A stretch of DNA of 64,000 nt from Mortierella alpina (lineage: Eukaryota > Mortierellomycota > Mortierellomycetes > Mortierellales > Mortierellaceae), in NCBI GenBank assembly GCA_029449245.1, contig JANATF010000001.1:2170001-2234000 (forward strand), given 5' to 3'. Positions 33,676-44,836 of this stretch are shown in pieces. The notes under the pieces are model-generated. The model did no database searches. It was given only the letters and a program-made list of their open reading frames with translations, and had not been told where the DNA came from. The translations under genes were made by a program, and so were the position numbers. Position 1 is the first letter of the stretch, and each line of letters begins with the position of its first letter.

Positions 33676-36600
33676 TTAATCAGAATCCGTGTCAGCGGGC
33701 TTGGGAGTTCCCTTATCGGAAGCGAGCCACTCGAGGTGACGAAGACGGCGACGCACTTCCTGGGCCTTGATGTCATTTCTAGACTTCTTCTTCTTCTTGT
33801 TGACGACGACAATGGGCTTCTCGGCGTCCTCAAAGTTGCTCTCCTGGACAGCAGTCTTACCATTGATCGTCAGCTTGCCGGCATTGACGGTCCAGGTCTC
33901 AGGGCAGAGAGCACCCAAGAACTCGGTGTTATGGGAGATCATGATGACAGATCCTCCCCAGTTGCGGATAGCAACCGCAAGACCTCCAAGGGACTCGCGA
34001 TCCAAGTAGTTGGTGGGCTCGTCCAAAACCAACATGTGAGGGTTGTTCCACATGGCAGCGGCAATGACGACCTTGACCTTCTGTCCACCCGAGAGACCGC
34101 TGATCATGTTGTGGTCAGCAATGTCTCCATCCAAACCGACATCCTCCAAGTGCTTGCGAATAGAGGCTGGGGACAAGTCACGGTATCCCAAACCCTCGCG
34201 GGAGGCCTCGCGGTCATCAAACTGTCTAATGAGCTTGTCGAATCCGAGCTCGAGAAGCTTCTCGCGGGGCATCCAGGTGTTGAACTTGTGGACGTGGTTC
34301 TTCCACTTGATCTCGTACTGGTACGACTTCTTGAGCTTCTGACGACCCATGATCATCTCGACTTGGCGCTTGCTACCATCGCCTCCAATGACCCAAGTCT
34401 CCATCTGCTCCTGCTCCTCGGGTGTCATCGCAACAGTTGGCTTCTCCAAAACCTCACGATCGGCACCACCCTGGTAACGCCACTGGATGTAGGCGTTGGG
34501 GGTCTTCTCCAAATGCTGCTCCAAATGGTGGAAGGCGTGCTGAGCAACGTATCCGATACGAAGGTTGGGATGTCTCCAGACAGTTCCATCCTGGGGGTAG
34601 GCCTCACCAGTGAGAAGCTTGATCATGGTCGACTTTCCGGCACCGTTGGGTCCGATGACACCGACACGGGATGAGAGCGAAAGCTGGACCGAGACGTTGT
34701 GCAACGAGGGCTTGGCGGAACCAGGGTAGGTGAATGTGCAGTCGCTCATCTTCATGATGGCCTTGGTGTTGGACTTGACTCCGACCAGGAAGGAGGGCTT
34801 GGGGAACTCGAACTTGACAGTCGTGGCGGCGAGGGTGTAGTAGGACTTGGCCTCGGGCTTGACCTTGACAAACTCGGAAAGGTTACCCTTGTACATCTTC
34901 AGCTTCTTGCGCTCGTAGTGCAGAATGTTTGTGCAAACATTGTCGAGGAATCCAGAGTCGTGAGAAACGATGATCGAGGTGACATTCGTCTGGCTAATGA
35001 GGTAGTCCTCCAACCACTTGATGTTGGCAACATCCAAATGATTGGTAGGCTCGTCCAGCAAGAGAATATCGGCGTTCATCAGCATGGCACGGGCTAGCTC
35101 CAACTTCATCTTCCAGCCTCCTGAAAGGGACGAGACAGTGTTCTTCTGCATCTCCTCCGTGAATCCGACAGTCAAAAGAGCGTTGACGACCTCGGCATGA
35201 GGTGTGTTGGCGAGCTTGGCATCCGAAGCAACAAAGTCGACAATGGCCATCTCTCCCTGATCACCCTGCAACGAGTGCTCAACAAAGACGGTACGCAGAA
35301 CATCGGACGAGGGGAAGCCGTCGAGCTTTCCGAGAGAGATGGCTCTCATCAAGGTTGACTTTCCAGCTCCGTTGGGACCGCAAAGACCATAGCGGTGACC
35401 GCGGTGGAGCTTCAGCTTGGTGTGGTTCAACAACATCATGCCTCCGTAAGCGAGCGAGAAGTCAATGTTGCACAGCTCCTCACCCTCCTCGTCATCCTCG
35501 ACCTCCTTGCCACCGTTCATCTTGCGGTCCAGCTCAACATAGTGCTCGACAACCTGGTTGACGACGGCAGTTGCGTCAGCGGTGGGCATGAAAGCAGTGA
35601 AGTAAGGGCAAAGGATCGAGACCCACTCGCGGGGCGACAAGTTCTCTTCCTTGACAAGAACGATAGAGAGCTCGGCAACATGGGTCTTGACAGCATCAAA
35701 GAAAGTAGGGAAGAATCCAAACTTGGCAACGGCCTTGTTGACAGTATTGCGAGCCTCGGTCTCGGAGGGGACGAGAGAGTCGGTCTGGGCAGCAGGGTCG
35801 GCCTTGGTGGCACCTCCAGCCTTGATCAGTGTGTTCCTGGCAGCGGTGGCGAGGGCACGGATCTCGGGGACGGCGGCAATGTCGATGATGCGCTCGAGAC
35901 CGGGCAAGAGCTCGGGCAAGAACTGGCCAGCCTCGGCGGGGTCCTTGACGAGCTTGCACAGGTTGTCGACGATGATGGTGGTCTGGCGCTGGATGTGCGA
36001 GGAGCGCTCGTTGAGGGCACGGACGAGCAGGGGGACCATGATGGCCAGGGCGGGGCCGTTCATGTCAGCGACGAAGGTGGTGGCGGACAGCTTCTCCATG
36101 ACCATAGGCACCTTCTCGGGGTGGGCCATGCAGTCGCACAGGTCCTTGAGATGGCGGGCAATGTCTGGGTTTCCGCCCACGTTGCACACACGCAGCATGG
36201 TCTTGGTGGCCTGGTCTGCAACCTACAGATGCGAGACAGGTGTTTCGTGTTAGTGCGCTTCTTATCTCTACTGCCCGCCCCCGAATGGCATGATTAAAAT
36301 CAAAGTCAGCTCTCCTGTCCCTTTCTCTCCCGCTGTCCTCTGCAAAAGAGTCCATTGCAAAAGGAGAGCGAGAGGCCGAGCTGAATGAAATAAAAGAAAA
36401 AAAGAAGGAATAAAAAAAAACTATCCGTTTGCTTCGGACAAACCAGCCGTTATCTTTTTTTTATGTTTGTTTGTTTTTAGACAAAGAGGCACAGAGGCAC
36501 AGAAAAAAAGGGGTATGCTCATGGATGGCACAGACACTGCATCCAACCCTTGTTTCCCCTTCCAATAAGAACGCCGATCCCTTCACATGGGCAGTGTAAC

Positions 36601-37287
36601 AATAGAACTGGGATGACAAAATACTCCACTGGAAAGAAAAATACCGCAAAACAAGATAAGGGCCCAAAAAATAAAAACTCTAAACATTCCGAGTGTTCTT
36701 ACCTCCTTCTTCGTGTCAGAGAGACAATCCTTGACAATGGGGATGATCTCGGGCAGGGCAACACCGACCTGGATCGGCGATGCGTTCGACAGATCGGCCA
36801 AGAGCTGCAGAGCTCCGACCTTGGTCTGCCACTTCTTTCCAGGTCCTCCGATGCTCTGGAAAAGAATGGGCAGGAGGATCGGGGCAGACTGCGAGGGCAT
36901 GGTGGCCACGATGGCTTGGGCGGCTCTGGAGGCTGCGTCCTGGACCACGGGACCCTTATCGGCGTAGAGATCGAGGATCATGGGCAACAGGGGGAGCATG
37001 AAAGGCTCCGAGGGGCGGCCCAGGATCTCAGCCAGGGCGCAGATTCCAATCAAGGCACCCTCACGGGCAAGGCCGGACTTCTTGTTCTTACACTCGGCCT
37101 CGAGGTTAGTGAGGATGTTGTTGGTCTTGAGAGAGACCAGGCCCTGGGTGTGGACCTTGGCGGCCATATCCCTGGCGATGGCATCACATTCTTCAGAGGT
37201 GGCAGCGGCGTAGAGGTTCGAGAGCATCTCGGTGAGCTCGTTCATCTCGTCTGAGGCGGGGCTGCCTTGCATTTCGACCGAAGGCAT
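33676..37287 (-). CDS. TEF3: Translation elongation factor 3 (ABC-F ATPase)
   Basis: Two exons, 36703-37287 and 33676-36222, encode 1043 residues (yeast EF3: 1044). HEAT repeats cover residues about 1-320 and a four-helix bundle precedes the first ABC domain. Walker A GPNGAGKST is at about 477 and again at about 719. Signature motifs LSGGWKMKL and LSGGQKVKV and Walker B LLLDEPTNHLD and LVLDEPTNYLD are all intact. The EF3 chromodomain insertion in the second ABC domain is present (YEIKWKNHVHKFNTWM). A Lys-rich tail (KKKKKSRND) should contact the ribosome. EF3 helps release E-site tRNA and is essential and specific to fungi and some related protists. The single 480-nt intron is much longer than the local norm. 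Confidence 0.97.
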
Positions 37288-37841
37288 TATACGGGAAGGG
37301 AGATTCTAAATGAGTGGGGAGGCTGCTCTTTTCTGTCGATGAACAAAAGAGAACAAGGGGGTTGCTTTCACTTGAGGTTGGGCGGATAGGGAGGAGTGAA
37401 AGCTAATGCCAACGGAGGGATGGAGGAAATGCGGAGGAGGAGGAGGGGTGAAGAATGAGAGGAGAGAAAGAAGGAACAAAACGCTTTTTGCCGTTTGCTC
37501 AACAAGTCTTATTCGGCAAGGCACACAAGCCAGGCAACAGGCAACAGGCAACAGGCAACAAAAAAAAAAAAAAAAAAAAATACTTCAAACTCAGAGGCGA
37601 GAAAAAAAAAAGAAAAAAAAATTGTTGATACGTACGACTTATCCTGTGACTTGGAAAGTAAGCATCGCTTTCCCGCCGCACGTACGCGGACTGTTGTTTC
37701 TCTTTTGCCCTGTTTGGCTGATCGCTTCTTCGTCTCCACTTCCGCATCAACTCGGCAACTGGCACCTCGAATCACCTTTTCTACTCCCACGACAGGCAGT
37801 GCAAGCACGGAAACCACGCACAGCTTAGATACATACGAGCC
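37288..37841. promoter_or_regulatory. Divergent promoter region TEF3 / TIM23
   Basis: 554 bp separate the two divergent start codons. The region holds AGGCAAC tandem units (about 37530-37560) running into a 21-base A tract (37560-37580) and a second A-rich patch near 37600-37620. Poly(dA:dT) tracts deter nucleosomes, which fits a shared strong promoter (inference). Confidence 0.6.
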
Positions 37842-38762
37842 ATGTCGCAGCATACCAACATCGAGGAGGAAGAGTCCTTCGCCCCCATCTACTCTACCCA
37901 GGAGGATTTCAACCCCCAGGACACCGTCAGCTCATTCCTCAACACTGAATATGACCCCTCGCGGCTCCACCCTCTGGCTGGACTCGGCCGTGGTCTCGAC
38001 TACATCAACCTCGAAGACGATTCTGGACCCCTGCCCGGCACACAGGGTGGTATCATGCCTAGCAGAGGATGGTCTGACGATCTGACCTATGGAACCGGCT
38101 TGACATATATCACCGGTACGCCCCAACGAACCCTTGCCATTCATACCGAAATTTGCAACAACATCCGAACTGGCAACAGGGGAGCTGCGCACAGAAAGAA
38201 GCGTCCCATCATCTAACGTACTCTTTGACCTGCCTGACCAACTATAGGATTGAGCATGGGAGGTGCTTTCGGATTCTATGAAGGTCTTCGGTCTTCTCCA
38301 AGCCCAGCACTCAAGATCCGTCTGAACACTGTCTTGAACTCGATGACCCGTCGTGGCCCCTTCATCGGCAACTCTGCAGGTGTTATGGGTAAGAGATCGT
38401 GCACACTGTCTGTCTCTATACTCTGGATCATTGCGGCTTCATTGATGGTCTGTTCCCTGATGGCGTACAACGTGTTGTTACAATATAGCTCTGATGTATA
38501 ATGGAATCGGAGGAGCTCTAGGCAAAGCTCGTGGTCACCATGATCCTTTGAACTCTGTTGCTGCAGGCGCTTTGACTGGAGCATTGTTCAAATCCACAGG
38601 TAGGCCTTTTTGAGTCATTGAATCCTTGAGTAACTGATTTTCTGCAAACTAACCACACATTTCTTCCTAAATGTAGCTGGACTGAGGGCAGCTGGATCAG
38701 CAGGAGGAGTGTGCTCGGTATTGGCCGGTATCTGGGCCTTTGGCAAGGAGGCCATCATGTAA
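37842..38762 (+). CDS. TIM23: Mitochondrial import translocase subunit Tim23
   Basis: Exons 37842-38115, 38248-38388, 38489-38599 and 38677-38762; phases agree, 203 residues. The acidic, intermembrane-space N-terminus (MSQHTNIEEEESF) includes LHPLAGLGRGLDYINLED, typical of Tim23. The Tim17/22/23 membrane domain follows with SWSDDLTYGTG-like entry, SMGGAFGFYEGL, RLNTVLNSMTRRGPFIGN, MALMYNGIGG and LNSVAAGALTGALFKS-type helices. It forms the presequence channel of the inner membrane with Tim17 and is about the size of yeast Tim23 (222). Confidence 0.95.
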
Positions 38763-38992
38763 AACATCTAATAAATCTGCAGTCGGAATCTTGTAAATAT
38801 CTGTAGGTTTTCTTTCTTTCATTGTACCAAGAGTATGGCCTTGCTATATGGTCAACGCTTGCTCTTGGTTCAAGTAAAATGAAGTCTGTGAACAGCGTCC
38901 GACATGTGTTTATTGTTTTACTAGACTGAGAGTCCTGAGGAATAGCAGCAGGAAGCAACTCAGGTTTGTTGAAAACTGTGGCGAGTGGATAC

Positions 38993-39331
38993 TCAGAGCT
39001 CTTGCTTCTCAGGCTCAGGAACAGCAGAACCGACGGCATCACCGGCGGCATCATTGGCAGAGAGGAGGGAACAATCAGTAGACTGCATGATACCCCTGAA
39101 TGCAGGATCACGCATCAAGGAAATGAGGCACATGCGAAGATTTTCTCTCTGCCCGGTGTTGGCGCAAACACACGCAGAGAAACTCTCAACGGCATTGCAC
39201 TCCTTGGGTCCGATGACACAAGTTGCGACATTGGTGATATATCTGGCCTGACAGAAAATCGAACCAACCTGCTGCGCCAAGGTCGCGGAAGCGAGGCAGG
39301 CAAGGACTACGAGGCTATTCTTAATCATCAT
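38993..39331 (-). CDS. Small secreted cysteine-rich protein
   Basis: Single exon, 112 residues from ATG 39331 (or 111 from 39328). Signal peptide IKNSLVVLACLASATLA is cleaved before QQVGS. The mature part has seven Cys (GSIFC, NVATC, GPKEC, FSACVC, LRMC and STDC) in a compact region with two helices, then an acidic low-complexity tail. A minus-strand TATATAAAAGG at 39507-39517 gives a plausible promoter, with short upstream ATGs in the leader. No family is recognised. The spacing differs from the eight-Cys CFEM pattern. The product is effector-like or wall-associated; the function is unknown. Confidence 0.7.
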   Translation of the reverse strand: MMIKNSLVVLACLASATLAQQVGSIFCQARYITNVATCVIGPKECNAVESFSACVCANTGQRENLRMCLISLMRDPAFRGIMQSTDCSLLSANDAAGDAVGSAVPEPEKQEL

Positions 39332-39783
39332 TTTGGATCTATCTTTTCTTTTAATGATACATCATTAGGGCTGGACGCGCACAAGTTCAAGTGTCATTCT
39401 AAAAAAACTGGAAGTTGAGGCAGTACCTTTTTGATGTTGCTTTGTATTGTGGTAAAAGTATAAGGATGTGGGTTTTTGAACACTGTGTTTGCTGAAAACC
39501 TCCTGCCTTTTATATATCGATTACCAGCTTTGTCCTGATATTGAGAAACCGAACACCAGCTGGCGTTCCAGGCCGTCTACAACCTTCGAAAAGCGACGAT
39601 TTTCGATGACCTGCATGGAGACTTGCACCGCTAGCATCATTGCATTTCAATCTGTCCCAATCACCCCTTTTACGCCATATGATATAGGTTGCCCCTGATT
39701 GTCGCTATGCAGAGCGATTGACCGTGTACGTCTGTAGATCACAAATATCGCAGCCATAACGTCGACCAGTGTGTGTGTTCCTA

Positions 39784-39807
39784 TCTCCTATCCCAGTAGA
39801 TAGGAGA
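39784..39807. repeat. Perfect 9-bp inverted repeat
   Basis: TCTCCTATC, 6-nt loop, GATAGGAGA. It lies in an intergenic region beyond the promoter of the small secreted protein gene. Confidence 0.8.
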
Positions 39808-40032
39808 CCATGATTCCTCCTTCTCTCTCTGCTTGAGAACCGACGTGTGGTCGTCCGAAAACTCTCCGACCGTGTGGAAACACATTTAGGGGCGTAAAGT
39901 TGACATGCAAGGACACAACCAATATAGAAAGTACACCCCTGGAAGACGCGGAACCTAATTTTGCAAGCAACACTGACCACAATGCAACTAGCTAGATGAC
40001 GGACTACCTTTCCCCGCAACACTGTCTCTAAA

Positions 40033-40387
40033 CATTCTTATATATCGGCCATCCAGGCTGGGTGGGCATAGCAACACCGACTCGTGCTTGATGAAAAGAA
40101 AATCTATCGAGCTAGTAGAGAACTGTCTCCTAAATGGATTGGTCATCCCTTAAGCGCCCAAGAAAAAGCTCAACATCCATTCCACACGCGCTATCCGAGG
40201 GAAAAGATCCCACATGCCTTGAGTTCGCGTTCCAGTACTGGTTCTATGCTAAAACTCAGTAGAGTCTTGGTTGATGAACAACGTTAGATCGAAACTCGGG
40301 CCAGTGTCAAGAGAGCAGCGACAAGGGGACCCTTGTTGTCGCTATTGGCAATGTCCACCCAGCCTGAATGGCCGATATACAAGCATG
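40033..40387. repeat. Inverted repeat pair, 37-bp arms (MITE-like)
   Basis: Arms at 40033-40069 and 40351-40387 are 33/37 identical as reverse complements (core TATATCGGCCAT-CAGGCTGGGTGG). CTAAA lies beside the left arm and, one base offset, beside the right arm, so a target duplication is possible but not exact. The 281-bp interior has no gene. A small non-autonomous element is one reading; two divergent copies of one promoter is the other, as each arm includes a TATA-like word. Confidence 0.55.
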
Positions 40388-40729
40388 CCTAAAGACCTTG
40401 CACCGTGCCTACACACCTTTTTTTCTCCAGTGTGCAGTGACAACATAAACATCTTTGACCAAAAGATTGCCAGTCCGGCAGCTCAAAGAAATCTGTTCTT
40501 TATTGAAGGTCGCGTCAATCCTTCCTGGAGCAAGTCAACACCAGATCGAGAACGCTTCCTTCACGTTTTCTCCACTTTGGCAACATGTCGTTTACCCTCA
40601 GGCTCACCGAAGATACGGTGGTCGCCGGCAACAACGACCAATGTATCGGAAGGAAAGAGAGGCGCAGCGAAATAAATTCTGCGCTTTTTATTTTTTTAAA
40701 CTATTTCTCCAACTTACACAAGATTCATC

Positions 40730-42039
40730 ATGTCGAATGCTCAGGATGAGGAGGAAGAGGATTACATGTCACAGGCGTTCCTGGACAGCCTAGTCAATGA
40801 AAGCAACAATAGTAGTCAATCTGAAAAGACCAGTCTGACCTACTCTGAACGTCGTCGACAGAAGGAGCGGGACCACCTCGCCAACCTGCCAAAGCCGTTA
40901 CACGTTCGTGAGAAGGAGGCGCGCGAGAAAGGTTTGGAGAAGGAGATTGGAGAGGACAACAAAGGAATGGCCATGCTGTTAAAAATGGGATTCAAGTAAG
41001 TAAGTTTAAGCTGGGCAAGAGGGTCCCTTTCTCCTAAATGATTGTCCTAGTGGCATAGGGCTTTAACAGCCTCGAGCCATCTCTTCTGAATCTTTTAGAA
41101 AGGGTGGAACGTTGGGGGCGCTTAAAACAACCAAGGATGCTAGATCATCCTCGAGTATTATTGAAACAACATCAGCATCATCTCACGGACCAGGCGTGGG
41201 CGCGATCAGTCGCCCAGAAGCACTCAAGGCACCCATTGCCATCCAGATGAAGCAGGGTCGCGGGGGACTTGGTATGGAGAGCGCAAAGAGGCGACGGGAG
41301 GACGAGGAGCTCCATAAGCAAGAGAACGAATCTCACCGTTTGTTTGATGAAGGATTTCGCGTTCAAAAGATCAGTCAGTTTGAGCGAGAGAAATGGAAAC
41401 GGCAATTGACAGCTGCCCGCGGACTCTGCATGCGCATGGACGCTCAAAAGGCGGTTACCTCTACGGCACCCGTGGATGAGGAGCAAAGGGAGCTTAAGGA
41501 TGAGGATACTGCGAACCGGCAACCGAGACGGTTAGGACGATCCAATTCATTCTGGTGGATTTCAGATTCTGTGCCGGATGAAATTCTGGGTACGAGACTT
41601 ATGGGTCCAGGCGCTGAAGTGGCACAGGTCCAAGGTCTCGGAGGAAGAGCTTTTGATCACAGCGATGACGAAGATGGGGACTTGGAAAGCAACAAGCAAA
41701 AGCCCATAAAGCGCAGCAAACTGGATCCCGTGGTGCTGGTGGCGGAGGAAGAGGACGGAGGAGTTGCAACAGAGCCAGAGGAATTCAAATGGGGCGAGCG
41801 ATCTGATTTCGCGCAGCTTGAGGTAAGAATACAGGAATAGGCCGGCTGATATTGACAGTGTGCGGATGTGTTGTTTCACAAAACTAACACGTTTGATGCT
41901 GTAGGAGTCAGAGAAACTTGAGAAGGTCGTGCATTACCTCAGGGATGAATACGCGTACTGCTTTTGGTGCTCTGCACAATATGATGGCCAAGAGGATCTT
42001 GAGGAAAATTGTCCAGGAGAAACGGAAGATGATCATTAG
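40730..42039 (+). CDS. GPATCH11: G-patch domain protein, GPATCH11-like
   Basis: Exons 40730-40995, 41099-41822 and 41905-42039; phases agree, 374 residues. An acidic N-terminus (MSNAQDEEEEDYMSQAFL) precedes a basic segment and the G-patch (KGMAMLLKMGFKKGGTLG..., residues about 80-150), then a coiled basic helix (RRREDEELHKQENESHRLFDEGFR region). The C-terminus has the cysteine cluster YCFWCSAQYDGQEDLEENCPG, the DUF4187-type ending of GPATCH11/CCDC75. G-patch proteins activate DEAH helicases in splicing or ribosome assembly. The gene ends 50 bp from the convergent Cwc2 gene. Confidence 0.9.
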
Positions 42040-42089
42040 CAAGTAAATAGGCTGATATGTTGCTCATCCAATATTTGGTCATTGTGCAT

Positions 42090-43500
42090 TTATTCATCGC
42101 CACTGTCGCTGTCATCAGACCCATATGCAGCTAATGCGCCAAGTGCGGACACGGCTGGGTTTAGTTTCGGTGTAACAACAGTGCTCTTTGTACCAGATGA
42201 GGCAGCTGGACTTGATGTAGCAAAAGACGTCGAGGGAGAAAGGGCCTTTGCACCTGCTGATGACAAAAGAGAAGCTTTGACGCGATCTTGTAGTGACTGC
42301 ACCGCCTGCGCGCTAGCATGCTGACCATATCCCTGAGGCTGATTAATACGAGCTGGATCATATCGTTGAGTTTCATGGTTGTATCCATATTCGCCATAGT
42401 CATAGTAGTACTGTCCATCAGCTCCAACGTAGAGGGTGGGCGGGTTGCTGGGCTCATTGGTACTGGTATTCTCAGCGGGATCCACGTCTTGCTTGTGCCG
42501 CTTTCCCGATCCTAATTCCTCAACTTCCTCTGATCCTGGCAAGTGTTGCACTTGAGAAAAATCAGCAGGGAGGTTGGACTCTATCACCTGCCGCGTCATA
42601 TCTACTGCTTTGCGCTTGTTCATGGCTTGTGTCTTCGGGTTCGGATCCTCTGTTGCCCATCTGATATTCACAATCTAGAATAGTGAAAGGTTCAAATTGG
42701 AGAGTAATGAGTTAGAATTACATTCCAATAGGCCAATTGATATCCTGTCATCGAAAGCCCTCAACTGCCAGTGCTCACTTCTCCGTGGTCCAGTGACTGA
42801 TTTGCCATGGCTTCTTTTGCAAACTCTGCGTTCAAACGACTTTGGTATGTCACAAACGCAACTCCTTTGTCTCTCAAGACCTTTATCCTTTCGATTACAC
42901 CCCATGCCTTGAAGTGCTTTTCAACTGTTGCTTCCATGTCTGCTGCTTGATGGATGCGCCCGATGTAGAGCGTCCTACTATCAGAACGCATTGATCCTAC
43001 GCCACCCCGGTCGTCTCTGTGCTCGTCGAATCTCTCCCGGCCAAAAACATCCATGCCTGAATCCACATGATCCTGAAGTGTGGGTATCCTGTGAATCCAG
43101 CCGCAGTCTTCTCTAAGGAGGAGGTAGGCGATAAACCACGGAATTGAGCATAGCGTTCACACCTTATGGTACATTAAGGCGGTCTTTCGGGAAGCTATTT
43201 CTTTTCTTCGCGGGATGTACAACCCTACCCGTTGGGACAGCATCCTTTGGCAAAGAAGGCGCAAAAGTATGCGTTTGGATTGAAGGTGCCTTTCGTCCGT
43301 CCCGAGTCCTTTACAGGATCGCATCGATATGGCGCCTTATCTTTGGTAGCTCCTGATCGATCGCCTCGTGCACCACCACTCCACCTGTCGTAATAGATAT
43401 TATATGTCTGCCCAGGCTGGCCACTTCCACGGGCGAGCGCAGACGCTTGAGGTCCAAGGACCTTTTCCTTGGCAACCTGTCTCCGTGCTGGCCGTGACAT
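42090..43500 (-). CDS. CWC2: Pre-mRNA-splicing factor Cwc2
   Basis: Exons 43229-43500, 42779-43112 and 42090-42674; phases agree, 396 residues. The Torus/zinc-finger part reads YRCDPVKDSGRTKG, YFCAFFAKGCCPNGEDCGWIHRIP, a CCCH-type finger. The RNA-recognition motif follows with RTLYIGRIHQ and GVAFVTYQSRLNAEFAKEAM (RNP2/RNP1), then IVNIRWATEDPNP. Cwc2 is a Prp19-associated protein that contacts U6 snRNA near the catalytic centre of the spliceosome. The C-terminal Tyr/Gly/Ser-rich tail is longer than in yeast. The start ATG at 43500 opens with SRPARRQVAKEK, and an upstream ATG is not needed. Confidence 0.93.
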
Positions 43501-43607
43501 TTCGAGTCGAAGTGGCAATTATGCTGTTCAGGGATGAATGTGCAAATGCGCCAGCAATTTCATTTTTGTGAGCTGATTGTCACATGATTTATTCGAGAAC
43601 TTCTGGC

Positions 43608-44836
43608 TTATTTGCCCTTTTTCTTGTCCTCGATCAGATCAATGTTGTCCTCAGGGACCTGTACAGACACATAAACAGAAAGAGGGCCAAAAGGTCAGTA
43701 TTCAATTGACTCAATCACCGTATAAAAGTGCTTAGCATGGGTCAAAGTATGTCATGTTTGCTTACGATGGGCCAATGCTCCAAGATAAGGTCGAGAATCT
43801 CATCGGACACATCTCCTTGCACCACAATTTCGTCGTTGCCCTGGTTGTTCTTTGTGACGGACGATCCACATGCAAACTTGTTGGCAAACAACTTGGCTGC
43901 CTTCTTAAGATCGACATCTAGCGGTCACAATAGATTGTTGATGGTGGCTCCAGGTTAACAATTGCTATCCAGTGATCCACGTTTGATAAAACCAATCCTG
44001 CAAGAAAGCGTTACCAAAGTTCTCCAGTCCAAAGACGCTGGTGACACACTTTCTCTTGGTGCGCTCAATTCTCTTGATCAGGACCTTGGATTGCTGTTGA
44101 AGAAAGAGGACAGGCATTGCGTTAACACTGAGCTCATTTTCACTTGACCATTTCCACTTGGCTATTCCTTTTGGCTATTTCCACTTGGCTATATCCACTT
44201 GACTCCCAGTGTGATTCCTCGTGCTGATTCCCCAAAAGGATTTCTTCTCATACCATCTTCTTTTGCATCTGCTTCTCAATCTTGGCTGCCTCTACAAACA
44301 TAGAAATAGACATGTGAAGGGTAGTTAGCATTGGGATCGATGCAGCCAACGTTACTTCAGGGCCCTGTCCCATTATACTTGAATGACGTCGCCATATCAA
44401 GAAGCCACTCTCTGAGAAACGTACCCTTTGCCTTCTTCTTATCCTCCTCTGGCTCTCCCAATGATGTCGCGGCCAGGTGATCCTCTAGGGTATTATACAG
44501 AATGCTATACAGCACTTTGTCGTTTTTGCTCAACCAGTGCTTGCATCTAATAGAAAAAAAAAGAGAGATATGTCGAAGCAAACAATTGTGAACATAAGTA
44601 CAGGCGTTGCGCAAGGAGCATAGAGTCGGTGCACGCAAGAGGCGTGCATCGTCGTAAGGTCATTCTCCCGCGCGCCGTTTAGCGTTTCTGCTTGATGCCG
44701 GTGCATATTGGTGCCATTACTTGTCAAGAGTGGGTCCGAACTCGCAGTACTCTGGAGGGAGTGAGCAGAAGCCGCAGTATGGGACCTCGCGGGGCTTGAC
44801 GTGCTCGTTTGAGGGTGCGTCTGGGCTGTCAGCCAT
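43608..44836 (-). CDS. TMA22: Density-regulated protein homologue (DENR/Tma22)
   Basis: Exons 44721-44836, 44425-44546, 44254-44291, 44015-44093, 43766-43917 and 43608-43658; phases agree, 185 residues. The N-terminal zinc-binding cluster is VPYCGFCSLPPEYCEFG ... CKHWL. A Lys-rich middle (AAKIEKQMQKKM, VLIKRIERTKRKCVTSV) leads to the SUI1/eIF1-like domain (GLENFDVDLKKAAKLFANKF ... EIVVQGDVSDEILDLI). With MCT-1/Tma20 it recycles 40S subunits and supports re-initiation. The intron at 44094-44253 contains repeated CCACTTGGCTAT-type words. The gene is divergent from acyl-CoA oxidase. Confidence 0.95.
44147..44203. repeat. Intronic tandem repeat (CCACTTGGCTAT)
   Basis: Three to four imperfect copies of a CCACTTGGCTAT word inside an intron of TMA22. 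They may influence its splicing; no other role is visible. Confidence 0.65.

Larger units (their letters stand above)
39332..40729. other. 1.4 kb region with inverted repeats, no gene supported
   Basis: Contains a minus-strand TATA (39507-39517), a perfect 9-bp hairpin (39784-39807) and a 37-bp imperfect inverted repeat pair (40033-40069 / 40351-40387). Open frames here lack recognisable motifs. Confidence 0.5.

Noticed and set aside
33736-36297. Long plus-strand open frames opposite EF3 (300 residues and more)
   Set aside because: Antisense to a strongly conserved gene with high third-codon GC bias. They have no independent family signal.
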